Of a stretch of 64,000 nucleotides of DNA, positions 10,314-21,445 are shown piece by piece. The stretch is taken from assembly GCF_031755915.1 (NCBI RefSeq), contig NC_083387.1, positions 19,179,001-19,243,000 on the forward strand. The letters are read 5' to 3'. The DNA is from Ziziphus jujuba (lineage: Eukaryota; Streptophyta; Magnoliopsida; Rosales; Rhamnaceae). The notes under the pieces are model-generated. The model worked only from the letters and a program-made list of their open reading frames with translations, ran no database searches and was not told where the DNA came from. Position numbers and translations under genes: made by a program. Each line of letters starts with the position of its first letter. Within the stretch, counting starts at the first letter, position 1.

Positions 10314-12030
10314 TTGGATGAGACAAATTACCGAAAGTGGAAGAAAACTCTAGCTATGAATCTGAATTTTATGAAATTGGATATAGCTTTGGAGATGGAT
10401 CCACCGAAGATGCCAACAGATGAGAGTAATACTATGACAAAAAAATTTTGAGAATTGGAAACATTCTAACAAGTGTTGTACGATGGTGACGGAGAGCTAT
10501 ATGGATAAATCTGTTGAAATGTGGTGATCTTGCCACAATGTGCAAGGTAGTTCGGTTACACTTGCACTCTTTGTTTTGCAACATCAAAGACCAAACATTG
10601 TTTATGTTTATGCATTTTATTTTATCTTGTAATGTTCAAGAACAATATCCTTTTTGTAATGCCCTAAGCTCATTATCTAGCTTAAGGCCTTTTTTGTCTA
10701 GTTGCTGGAATTGTATTTCCAGCAACATAAGTCCACTTCCTTGGATTCCGTTTGAAGTGGGTTTGGTATTTGGACCTGAATTTTGGATATGATAAACTAG
10801 ATATGCAGAGGAAGCAGCATCAAAAAGAATGGCCCAATTTGGAGCTGGGAAGGCTGACTTAAGCCCAAAACAATCTGACCCTTGTGCAGTGTTGTTGCCC
10901 AGAAAACTGGGCAAAACTGCCTCGGGTTTGATTACTTTTGAATGGGTAAATGGACTTTTTTTTATCTAGTTTTTGGGTAGAACATATTTTAATATTCAAA
11001 AAGGCTTCCCTCCAATTTTCAAGTCAAATGGAGCTGATTTTCAAATTCAAATGCCTTAAACAAGCTGAACTGCCCATTAAAGAAGGTTTCTTGCATGCCC
11101 AGCACATTAATTAGAGTTAGTTGAGGTAGTTTGGCTTGGTTGGTTACTTTTAATGCTTTTGTATTTATTGATCAATATGTAATCATGCCTTATTGTCTTT
11201 TTGATGTATTTAAAAGTATGAAAATTGTAATGAAAAACGTTGAGAAAGAAAATATTCAAAAACAGATTTTGAAAAACAACATTTTTGGCTCTCTTTCTCT
11301 CATCTACTACATTTTGGTTTCTTCTTCTTCCCAAAAGCTAACAACCTTCTCAAGAACCCTAAACCTCCATTAAAACCAGAAACAAAACCTAAACAAACCC
11401 AAAAAAAAAAAAAACAAAATCAAGAACCAACAACCAACAACAATCATTCTTGACTAACACCTTGAATGATTGTGCTCTAGGGTACAACAACATAAACCTA
11501 CACCAAATTCCATCAAAATCCATATATACTAGTATTTCAAAGGTAGACATGCAAAGAAGCTTCTTAAGGAAATAGGAAAGAAATTTATTAAGTTTGATAT
11601 GAATAAGTATCATTACATGGATCTTCTTAATAAAAGGAAGCACATTATGTTACTTTTTTCTTATTACAACAAGCTTAAGGACCTTAAGATGGATATTAGA
11701 GAGGATTTTTTTACTTATTCTATAATGATGAGCCTTCCATCCCAATTTGATAGTATCAGGTCAAGTCTAAATATCAAGAAGGAAGAATGCAACTTGGAGG
11801 AGTTGACTACCATTCCTGTTAAAGAAAAAGATATCAAGTTAAACAAATCAAGGTCTGTAGTTATGGTATCGCATCAAGTGGACAAGTCTAAGAAGTTTTT
11901 CTAGAAGAAGGGACAGGGGTTTAAGCCCAACAAAAAGAAATTTTCTGGTGTAAAGTCTAAAGGACATAAGGATGGTACTTATCCTTTAGGAGAGAAGTAA
12001 GAATTCAGTGGAAAGTGAAACTACTGTGAC
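10314..12030 (+). pseudogene. Copia gag (split by an insertion)
   Basis: The first part reads IKLDETNYRKWKKTLAMNL, then LDIALEMDPPKMPTDES, matching the N-terminal half of plant copia gag. After the insert (10512-11515) it resumes with GKKFIKFDMNKYHYMDLLNK, then FSYYNKLKDLKMDIREDFFT, SLPSQFDSIRSSLNI and the EECNLEELTT helix region. A degenerate CCHC knuckle (NYCDKIIHKKG) lies near 12015-12050. The product would assemble the particle. It is broken by a TGA at about 10449 and others. Confidence 0.8.
10512..11515 (+). mobile_element. Solo LTR of the 1-kb family, copy S1
   Basis: This 1,004-bp unit begins TGTTGAAATGTGG and ends ATTCCATCA, with perfect AAATC direct repeats at 10507-10511 and 11516-11520. 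TG...CA ends and a 5-bp target duplication are the signature of an LTR retrotransposon. The absence of an internal region makes it a solo LTR. An inverted repeat (GTTGCTGGAA ... TTCCAGCAAC, near 10700-10730) is also present in copy S2. It carries no credible gene. A minus-strand copy of identical length lies at 24027-25030. Confidence 0.85.
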
Positions 12031-13750
12031 AAAATTATACACAAAAAAGGCAGACAGTTGGAAACTAAAAGGAAACCAAGAAAAGAAAGGTAATCCTTTA
12101 ATGATTGAGATCAATATTATTGATATGTCTATGGATACTTGGTGGTTGGATACTGGAAGAACAATTCATGTACTAATTTATTGTAAGGCATGATAAATCA
12201 AAGGGGGCCAATCAGTTTTGAGTAGCATATTTATATGGGAGATAGCTCAAGAGTGAAGGTGGATATCATCGAAACAGTCAAGTTGAAGCTTGACACAGGT
12301 TATGTTTTCAGAGTTGCAAGATGTAATTTATGTACCCTCGACAAGAAGGAAACTGTTACCTATTTCTCTTTTGGATGGTCAGAGTTATAGTTTTTCGTTT
12401 AGCAATAACAAAGTTAAACTGTATAAGGACAATAAATTTGTTAATTTTGAAACTGTATGTGGCATTTTATATAAACTTGATTTATTTTTAATGGTCTCAA
12501 TTCTTTTATTAATTCTATTGCTACTTTTATTGTTGCTTCCAAGCACCCAATAGTTAATGATAACTCATTGGTATTGTGGCATAAGCATTTGGGACATGTT
12601 TCTAGGCACAAAATGGAAAGGTTAGTGAAGGATGCAATACTTCCTAACCTTTAGTTAATGATAATTCTTCTATATTATGGCATAAGCATTTGGAACATAT
12701 TTCTAGGCACAAAATGGGAATATTAGTGAAGGATACTATACTTCCTAACCTTAACTTTTATGACCTATCAACTTATGTTCAATGTGTGAAAGGAAAACTA
12801 ACTTCCAAAGTTAGAAAGGATAATAGTTAATCCACACTAATATGGACCTTTCACACCGACTGCCTTGGGTGGTTATAGATATTTTTTTACCTTCATTGAT
12901 GACTTCCCTCACTATGGATATGTTAAACCTATCTGTAAGGAGTCAGATTCCTTGTTCCCTTTAAAGAGTTCAAGGTAAAGATAGAGCTTAAAACAATAAG
13001 AAGCTAAAGGTTGTAAGATCTAATAGAGGTGGTGAATTTTATGGCATATGTGATGAAACTGGATTGAACCTATGGCCACCCGCAATTTATTTGCATGAGT
13101 ATAGCATTGATACACAGTATACAACATCTGGTACTCCTCAACAGTTTGACATAGCTGAAAGGAGAAATCACACTTTGTTGGACATGGTACAATGCATGTT
13201 GAATGTTGGCAAATTCTAGTTTGCCAGATTACTTATAGGGAGAAGCTTTAAGAACAGCAGCTTATATTCTGAATCAAGTGCCAAGTAAATTTGTTTCTAA
13301 AATCCTTTTTGAGTTGTGGTTAGGAAAAAAGCATAACATGTACCATTTTCAAGTTTAGTGTTGCAAAGCTAAGCTTCGAGTTTATAATTCCCAAATTAAG
13401 AAGTTGGATCATAAAACCATCAGTGGTTATTTTGTTGGCTATTGATAGGATCCAGGGGTTCCAGATTCTTTTGTCCATTTCACACCACTAGAATTGTTAA
13501 GTCAGACAGAGCCATTTATTTTGAAGATGATTTTGGATGTGATGATAACAATGGTCCAAAGGAGCCCCAATTCAAAGAAAAAGGTGTTTTCATTCCCAGT
13601 TCTAATGTTCTTGACAGAGATATTATTAATCCAGTATTGATGAATCAGTAGTTGATCAGGGTGAACTTCTTATTGAAGAGCAAGATGTTCCAACTACTAC
13701 AAATGTTAATGTACCTTTCAAAAGATTATAGAGGACTAGGAGATCTACTA
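12031..13750 (+). pseudogene. Copia protease, pre-integrase and integrase region
   Basis: Protease is marked by TWWLDTGRTIHV (DTG kept) near 12137-12172. The YVPSTRRKLLPISLL segment follows. The GAG-pre-integrase motif LWHKHLGHVSRHKME occurs twice through a tandem duplication (12551-12755). The integrase core is badly frameshifted, but KLTSKVRKDN, YGHPQFICM and QFDIAERRNHTLLDM-like pieces can be read (the last near 13142-13190). The ELWLGKKHNMYHFQ region is the usual integrase C-terminal part. Confidence 0.75.
12551..12755 (+). repeat. About 100-bp tandem duplication in the copia pre-integrase region
   Basis: Two adjacent copies begin TTAGTTAATGATAA and end TTCCTAACCTT. Each encodes a WHKHLGH/WHKHLEH motif. 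The copies differ at roughly a tenth of positions, so the duplication is not recent. Confidence 0.8.
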
Positions 13751-13773
13751 TTCCTAATGACTATGAGATTTAT

Positions 13774-14570
13774 TTGCAAGAGTATAAGTTTAACATAAGT
13801 AATGACTTAGATCCAGTCACTTATGAAGAGGCCGTAAGCAGTTCGTACTTGAATTATTGGTTGGATGCAATGGAAGATGAAATGAAATGCATGGCATTGA
13901 ATAATGTATGGGACTTGGTTGAGTTACTAAAGGGTAGAAAACCAATTCGGTGCAAATGGATGCTTAACAATAAAAGAGGCTCCAATGATGAAGTGGAGAG
14001 ATATAAGGCTACACTTGTTGCTAAAAAGTTTAGCTAGAAGGGAGGAATTGATTACATAGAGATATTCTCTCCTCTATCCTTAAAAGATTCTTTTAGAATA
14101 ATTACGGTGATTGTGGCTCATTATGATATAAAGTTGCATCAAATTGATATCAAAACTGCTTTTTTAAATGGTGATTTGTATGAGAATATGTGTATCATTC
14201 AACTAGTTGGCTTTAGGCAATTGGAGAATGATAATTTAATTTGCAAGCTTAAAATGTCTATTTACGGTCTTAAAAAGGCTTCAAGGCATTGGTATCTCAA
14301 GCTTGATGAAGTTGTCATCAAAAATGGCTTTAAGGAGAATGTTGTCGATAGGTACATATATATATATATATATATGAAAGTAGGTGGCAGTAGTTCCATA
14401 TTCCTCGTATTGGATGCTGATGACATACTCTTGTCTACCAATGACACTAACCTATTGTTTGAGACAAAGTAGATGTTATGCAACCATTTTGATATGAACA
14501 ATTTTGGTGAGGCTTCTTTTATTTTAAGCATCAAGATTGTTCGAGATAGGACTAATTATATGTTGTAGTT
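13774..14570 (+). pseudogene. Copia reverse transcriptase
   Basis: The frame starts with DLDPVTYEEAVSSSYLNYW and continues through MEDEMKCMALNNVWDLVEL, KWMLNNKRGSN, HQIDIKTAFLNGDLYE and LKMSIYGLKKASRHWYLKLD. The catalytic box reads LDADDILLS where the family has LYVDDILL. A stop at about 14035 (KKFS then TAG) and another at 14470 break it. An inserted run of TA dinucleotides at 14352-14376 adds YIYIYIY to the protein but keeps the frame. Confidence 0.85.
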
Positions 14571-14699
14571 GTCTTAGAAAACCTATAAAAATAGGATCCT
14601 TGAAAAGTTTGATATGCACACTTATTCACCTGAAAGTGTACCAACCATAAAGGATGAAACTCTTTCTAAGAACTAGTATCCTAAGAATGATAGACAAAT

Positions 14700-15207
14700 G
14701 ATGGCAATGAAAAATATTTGTTATTCTTCAGCAGAAGGTAGTTGTACGTATGCTTAAGTTTGTATATGGCCTGATATTTAAAGTGGGTGTGCTTGATAAA
14801 TTTATGAGCAATCCTAGTCTTACTCATTACCAAGCAATTGAGAAGGTATTTTGGTATCTTAAAGGTGATAAATATCATATGTTGACATATTGACGCACCA
14901 ACTCTCTTGATGTATTTGGTTATAGTGATGTAGTTTTATTTGTGATTTGGGAGTAGTTGACTCCATTAAGAGGTCTATCATGGTGTATTGTGATAATACT
15001 ACAGCAATATTTTTCTCCAATAATTTAAAGGGTACTTTTGGTTCGAGGTACATCGAAGTATTTTATAGTGAAGCAAAAAGTTGAATAAGGCCTCTTTAAT
15101 GTCGTTCACACGCCGACTTACAACATGGTAGTAGATCCACTAAGCAAGGCTCTACCGGCAGGCATATTTAAGGAGCATGTATCTCATATGGGATTGTTGG
15201 GTAGTTA
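14700..15207 (+). pseudogene. Copia RNase H
   Basis: Near the end of pol the translation shows TSKYFIVKQKVEGLFNVVHTP-like sequence interrupted by a stop, then TYNMVVDPLSKALPAGIFKE and HVSHMGLLGS. This matches the C-terminus of plant copia RNase H (HIxTxxMxADPLTKGLP...F...HVxxMGL). It lies directly upstream of the non-coding 3' region. Confidence 0.75.
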
Positions 15208-15721
15208 AGACAATTGTAGGTCAATGGGAGTTCATTACTCTGCAATAATATCCATGTTAAGTATTGTTTATTTTCTTTGAATATTGTATTGTAACATTGA
15301 TGTATACGGATCATTATTTATTTATGAGATATTTATTACACATATTGTTGCTTTTTATATTCATGGGCCTGTTTGAGACTTTTAGTCTATGTTATGTGTA
15401 TGTTGATCCATAGGTGCCATAGTGAGTCTCTACTATCTGGTTTGGGTATATTGTTGTATTTTGTCAATACACAATGTGCTTGGATGAAATGGTATTGCGT
15501 ATTGGTGATTTGATTGCATGTGATAAGATAAATCTCTACTACCTAGATTAAGCTTATGGCATGCAAAGTGCTCAATATTTTGGGAGATTTACTAAGATAA
15601 TCTCTACTACTTAGTCTAATATATTTTTGTGCTGATATATATTTAGATAAAATTGTGTTTTGTTTTTGGATATTACGTAATGAATTTTAGATGATACATA
15701 TGTGATGATGATTATACAATT

Positions 15722-15733
15722 TAATTGGGAGAA
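15722..15733 (+). other. Polypurine-like tract of the copia element
   Basis: TTGGGAGAA stands immediately before TGTTAAATATATA. This resembles the plant copia arrangement in which a GGGAGA-type tract precedes a TGTTA-starting LTR. Confidence 0.5.
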
Positions 15734-16499
15734 TGTTAAATATATATAAATATTATAATCATTAAGAATTGATACAAATATATACTATTGCAGTGATGAT
15801 GCAAAAGGCAATAAAGATAATACACAGAAATAAAAATATTACAACTAACCTATATATAGACTCGAGAATTTTACACATAACTTGTGCGAAAAGTAACTAC
15901 TTTTACATTTCTTTCGTAATAACTTAAAATATATTATTTTTCAAAAAAATTAAAAAATAAAATAAAAGCCATTCAAAATAAAAATACTTTTTTTTCATTT
16001 GAAAAAAAAAAACTTGATGCCATAGAGCAAAATTTTCAAAATTACAAGCATGTGTTTAAATGTAGTAGAGAAGATATATTATTTACAATTATTTTATTAC
16101 TCTAATAAACATAATTATTTGCTATCAAAAAATAATAAGATAATTATTTGGTTAAAAAATTTATTACATATTTAAGATAAATATGGATTTTAAGATTTTA
16201 TCTACATTATGTACTTACATATTTTTTCATTAAAAGAAAAACACTACTGAACAATCTGCAAAATTAATTTCTATTTACGGTACATGTAGCATCGAAATTC
16301 TATGTCTCATTCTATTTAGGGTTTTCTTTCCCTCAGCTTGTTCTCTTTGCACCGCTCATCTACTCCTTGGCTCTTCCTCATTGGTGTTGCAAGTTAAAAA
16401 TAGAAGATGTCTCCTCCACACCACTCTTTCTTTATGTCCTCTTCTAAGTGATAGGAATGCTAAAATGTTTTGATTTTCAAAGGGTTAGGTTCATGTTAG
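15734..16499 (+). repeat. Probable 3' LTR or flank of the copia element
   Basis: AT-rich sequence starting TGTTAAAT right after the tract. TAGGGTTTTC and pyrimidine-rich sequence lie near 16315-16340. No matching upstream copy was recognised, so the LTR identity and its end are inferred only. It holds no coding frame. Confidence 0.35.
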
Positions 16500-17689
16500 T
16501 AAGAACATCCATTTTTTATTTTTTTTAAATTTCTTTGTTGTGTTCTTCTTTCACTCCAATGAAGTGCATGCTCCACTCCACTAAGTGCAAAAAGTGTAAT
16601 TTTTCGCATGAGGCATATGCTTTTTTGCAAAGGGATGACACTTTTCTTGTACCATGCCTTAAGATCGGCACCTTAAGGCATTATTGACCACTTCGCCATA
16701 AAGCGTGCCCGAAGCTATACCCTAGAAATGCTTCTTAAAATAATTATTTTAAGCTTATTTGGAACCATAATTCTCCATAAACCTTTCACGAACTCATAGC
16801 ATGATCATCACTAGAGCTTCCCAAATTTGCACCACAAACAAACCCAAAAGCCCACCTGCTACCCAAATTTAACAATATAAATGCCATTGTCATTAAAGCT
16901 CCAAACAAGTAAATCATCATGATCAAATCCAGCAAATTGAATATTCAAATTGCTATAGCTCCATCTAATGCAAAGCAAAAATAAACTATCATTCTAAACT
17001 CCACTATGAAATATTAAATTAGTCACACAAAGATCAAAATTAACAATGGGAGAAAAAATTAATTTTCGTGCATTACTTCATGATAAACCCAAATGCGTTT
17101 ACCATTGCCCACTTGCCAAATACAATCTTTTTTCTATATGTCATGACCAAAATGACATTATTCCAAAGTTGAGAAATTTTTGCTCCTTTAACTGAATTCA
17201 AAAAAGGACAATGTGATGGTGTTTAGCCTTCAACAATTTACTTGCTAAACTACTTCAATTTTTAATTAAATGCCAACATTGTTTACCAAGTAAAGCAAAA
17301 ATAAACCTTTTATAGATCCAAATCCTATACCAACTTAAGCTTTAGCCTACGTTTAAAAGTCCAATTTCTCCAATGAACTTCTCTTGAATTAGAAGAATGG
17401 CTCCACCAAAACCATGCCTTCAAGCTATGAATACTACGAACAAGAGTCTCTAGCAAATGAAAACAACCCACAGTATTAGTTGGAATAGCTTAAATAATAG
17501 CTTTTAGTAAAACCTCTTTACTGGCCGTAGAGTGTAATTTTGATTTAATCCTAACAATTTTACAACAACTTATTCCCTCAAAACTTGGAAAAGTTTTGGT
17601 TTATTTTTTCCTATCAAGACAAATAAGCTCAAGAATTTATTATGTCCCTCCACTGCTTGAATATCAAAAAAATTACCAACCATCTCCCA
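16500..17689 (-). pseudogene. 3' half of an L1-like LINE ORF2
   Basis: Minus-strand translation gives the last part of a plant LINE reverse transcriptase. The segments are FFDIQAVEGHNKFLSLFVLI, then GKNKPKLFQVLRE; HSTASKEVLLKAII, a stop, AIPTNTVGCFHLLET; and QVGNGKRIWVYHE. The zinc-binding RT end follows with GLWRIMVPNKLKI and LCKKAYASCEKLHFLH. The protein would nick target DNA and prime cDNA there. Frames change repeatedly. The right edge is sharp: at 17690 the Tekay-like LTR L3 begins. The missing first half resumes at 43808. The left edge and any poly(A) tail are uncertain. Confidence 0.8.
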
Positions 17690-19264
17690 TGTAATATCCC
17701 ATCCCAAAAAATGCACAAAATTTTGAAACTGTTGTTGAGTTTGACTAACTGGACTGTTTGTAGGTCCTAGGTTTGATTTTTTACATTGTCAATGTTTTAG
17801 TTTGACCGATAAACCATTACATAGAGCATGTGGAAATGAATTTATAAACTAGCGACATGCCAAATTTCGAGTTACAATTGAAAAGTATTATTCTGAGAAG
17901 TTTCAAGTATCAGTTTTATATTAGTGTCCAAACAACTTCCAAATTTTTGTCTGTTAATGACACCTAGCCTTATATATACAGGGGAACCATGCCTTCATTA
18001 AAACAATAGTAAAAATACCCAAAAAGGTCCCCAAAATACCTGCAAACCCATGTGACATGTCAACCGACCCGCTATCCATTTCCTTCACAAACCAGGTCAC
18101 CATCGATTGACTTCCTTTTGCCTACTACTACAAGCATCTGACCATCGACAAAACCCACCTCCAGGCGACCAAGATGGCAAGTTTTCTAACCAAATGGCTA
18201 GCCGATTCACCAAGATCGACAGTTTGAAGCAGGTGGAGGCTATTTGCCATTTTCCAAGAGGTTAGCCATTTTTCAGCTGTTCTTGCTTAACCCATTTGTC
18301 AAAGTCATCATGGTTTGAGAGATCCATCAACATCAAATTTGATCGAGCTTTTTGATGAGTTTTTCAACCATTGACAATATTTTTGGACCAAGGTGAGCTT
18401 AGATTCTTGTTACCTGTTCCTCAAGCTTTCCATTAATATAAAAGTTATAAATTTTGGACATCATTTGATAATTTTTTTATTTTTATATTAATTAGTTAAA
18501 TATGGGTTAAATTGAACTATATTTGGATAAATATTTAACAAATTGGACAAAGTTGAAGTTGGATTTATGTAATTAAATATTAATAACCCATTGAAAAATT
18601 CAATTTCATAAAATTGACCTTCGAGAAAAAACTCCAATTTTTAGTATAAGGTCTTAAGGGTTCGAGGTATAATTGAACCACTTAATGCCCAATTTATGTA
18701 ATTGTATGGACGTACTATGATAGCTCATCTCAAAATACACCAGAATTTCTCGCGCATTGACCAAGTTGATTAGAGTTTACCGAAGTTGACCAAGTGGATC
18801 TTGTGGTTGACTTTTTGCTGTGAATAAAATTGTAACACCCCGTCCCGAAGTACACCGGAATTTTCTCAAATTTGATCGAGGTTGACCATTGACCGTTGAC
18901 TTTGACTGTTGACCAAAGGGGTCAAAAGTTGACTTTTTGACTCGGATGAAATTTTAGGTTGACTAAGGTACCGTTACGAAGTACACATTGGCACGAGTTC
19001 GTAGACTAGTAGCATGTCGAAAACGGAGCTACAGTTTGAAAGTTATGGGCAAAACAAGTCGAGATTCAAATTGTCCAAAAGGTGCCGGGAGTTGACTTTT
19101 ATGGTTGTAGAATTTTGCTTTGAATTTTGTATGGTTGTAGAGTGCTCGTCGATACAAGTTCATAGACTAGCGGCACACTTAAATTGGACATCTGGTTAAA
19201 AAGTTATGGACATGTGAAGTTTTCCGACTACCGTAATATTTTAATATTTTTGAATCAATAAACA

Positions 19265-19790
19265 GTGAAATGTCACGTGTCGACGTCTGAGAGGTCCACG
19301 TGGGTGAACAGTGTCACCCACGGTGGCTTTTATTTTGGCAAAACAATGGGGGAAGGAGAGAGAAGGAGAGAGAGGAGAGAGAGAGCTAGAGAGAGAAACA
19401 ACCGGCCACCACCGGTTGGCCACCGTCCGGCCACCGGAGGGCCACACGCGCCGGCCAGGCAGGAGCGCCTCTCCATTTCCAACCGGCCACCCAAATTTCA
19501 TGGCCAACCGGCTGGTAACGCGTCGGGATCGGAGTGTTTTCCAGCAACGGCGATTTTTCCCCTCCACCACCGGCCACCGCCGTTTGACCCATTTCCGGCC
19601 ATTTTCAAGCCACCCCTCACCACCTCCTCATTTCCGGCCAGCCGACCAAATTTCACGGCCACGGGACCTCCGACGCGCCGGGATCGGAGTATTTTCCGGC
19701 GAGGGGCCGAAAATCTTCAAACCTAGATCTCTTCGCCGTCCAGCCTCCATTTACCTCACCGCTGGTTCCGTTGAAACCCTCTCCCCTTGA
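19265..19790 (+). other. GC-rich leader with sense reading frames inside LTR L1
   Basis: A GC-rich block holds overlapping open frames of 153 codons (19265-19726) and 159 codons (19311-19790), rich in Arg and Pro. The first frame has NSVTHGG, then KFHGQPAG and a PLHHRPP segment. The LTRs of the complete element carry NSVTQG, KFHGERPP and PLHRRPP in the same order and sense. This may be real coding or only shared GC-rich nucleotide sequence. No domain is recognised and no function is proposed. Confidence 0.3.
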
Positions 19791-20213
19791 TCTACAAAAC
19801 CCCCAAAAATCTCGGCCATCAGCCACCGGACGCGCCGCCGCCGGTGCTGTTAGCGGTGACTGCGGCGGCTCGCCGGAAATCACTATTTCAGCGAGTACCC
19901 AGTTGCACCGCCGGTCCCTCTCCACTAATTCCGACCCCCTGAATCCAAATCCGGGGTCCTTTTCCTCCAATTCACGACGGTTTGAGAGGATCGAAGAGTT
20001 GAATCCGGAAAGCTTTCCAGCAAGATTCCGGCCACCACCGGTCCGATCTTCGGGAAGTAAGACCGGATTTGTAATCCTCGTCGCTCAAGCTTCGATTCGG
20101 TATATTACTCGTCAATTTCGGTTAACATTTGTGTTTAACCCCCCCGGGTACCGGATATTATTTATCCGAATAAAATATTAATTTATTTGAGTTGTGTAAT
20201 ATTGTTATTTTAG

Positions 20214-20274
20214 GAGCACGGATGCGTCGTGGAATTAATCCCATGGAGGATCTTGGTTTAATGGCGTGCTCCAG
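20214..20274 (+). promoter_or_regulatory. Possible leader exon/stem-loop in LTR L1
   Basis: A short segment lies between an acceptor-like TTATTTTAG (ending 20213) and a strong donor-like CAGGTGAGT (cut after 20274). Its ends are complementary: GAGCACG at 20214-20220 and CGTGCTC at 20265-20271. In the complete element the same place reads GTGCACGT and ACGTGCAC, so pairing is kept although the bases differ. This suggests a folded leader RNA, splicing signals, or both. RNA data are lacking. Confidence 0.4.
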
Positions 20275-21189
20275 GTGAGTGACCCACCTTCAAATTAAAT
20301 TTGTGAATATTTTGTGTGAATTGAATATTTGAAATTGATATTTTATGTGCCAAATATTTAGTGGTTTTATTTATGAAAATTTGATGCCCAATTGAGTGAA
20401 TCAAAATATTTATATTAAGAAAAAAAGTATTTTGATTCAAAGAATTTTATGAAATTGAATTGAAATTATTAATTATTAAATTAATTTGTTGGAATATTTC
20501 ATAATTGAATATTTCCAAAATATGTTTATGTGTTCGATATCATGACAATTTCTATCTAGAATGGTATTGCTAATTCATAATGTTTTTAATATACGTTTTG
20601 GTGCCAAAAGAATATATTTGGAAATTTAAAGAAATTGTGGTTGATTTATTGTAATTATTGCTATGGTTATTAGTTTTAAAAATTGTTTTGGGGTATAACA
20701 TAATATATATGTGTTCGAATAATTTGGCTTATATACCATTTGATTGAATGTTTGGATTATGCATATAAAAATATTTGCCTTATTAAATATGAGTTGTCAT
20801 TTTACGTAAGGTTCGACAATGTATTAAATAGTTTTATATTCTAATGGGTTCATAAGTGAACTTAGAGTAGTTAAATATTTTGGTATTTAAATTGAGATTT
20901 TAAATCATTTTGGAAACTATTTGGTTTGAGAAACCAAATTGAAACTCATATAATTTTAAGCATGATCAAATATTTTATATTTTTATGTGCTTAAAATTGG
21001 TTTATGGTGAATATATTTTACTGTAGTAGTTCTAGTTTTTGTATGAATGATATTTTGAGATTTTGAAATATTTGAACAAGCGGTTGAACTTGACAATTAA
21101 ATTATGATTATGATATAGTAGGATACTGTATCGGTTATTTTAATCGATGTACCATATAGTACCAGAGTTTGGTTCAGTATTATATTACA

Positions 21190-21445
21190 GCGTGCTGGGT
21201 TTACCACGGTGCTTTGAGGTTGGTTTCATCCAACGGTTATCTATTATTACCACGGACTATGAGGTCGGGTTCATCCGACGGTTTTAGTATTATTACCACG
21301 GTGCCGTGAGGTTGGTATCATCCAACGGTTTATTATTGCCACGAACTGTGAGGTTGGGTGCATCCCGACGGTTTATTTATTATTATTCCCACGATACCAT
21401 TCATATATTGAGGGTCATGAGGTGCGTGTATCCCACGGTTTACAG
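21190..21445 (+). repeat. Minisatellite inside LTR L1
   Basis: About five imperfect units of 45-60 bp share TTACCACGG ... GTGAGGTTGGGTTCATCC and GACGGTT. Related but different tandem blocks occupy the matching place in other LTRs of the family, at about 42790-42940, 52420-52560 and 28225-28395. Confidence 0.7.

Larger units (their letters stand above)
10251..15733 (+). mobile_element. Decayed Ty1/copia element, interrupted by a 1-kb solo LTR
   Basis: Copia domain order is clear: gag, protease, GAG-pre-integrase, integrase, RT, RNase H, then a polypurine tract. In Ty1/copia integrase precedes RT, which separates it from the Ty3 elements here. All domains carry stops or frameshifts. A 1,004-bp LTR-like insert with AAATC repeats splits gag, so that insertion is younger than this element. 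Neither LTR was confidently delimited. About 500 bp of AT-rich sequence lies between the pol end (15207) and the polypurine tract. Confidence 0.8.

Noticed and set aside
10514..10914. Two 92-codon frames on opposite strands, with related frames at 24570-25231
   Set aside because: They fall inside the 1-kb solo LTRs S1 and S2 and show no domain.
15734..16440. A defined 3' LTR for the first copia element
   Set aside because: The start is suggested by the purine tract, but no matching 5' copy or end could be identified, so only a low-confidence entry was made.
18703..18717. TGTAT as the left target duplication of L2 (TGTAT also follows 27509)
   Set aside because: It would force the LTR to start without TG and with about 10 extra bases compared with the family, so it was not adopted.
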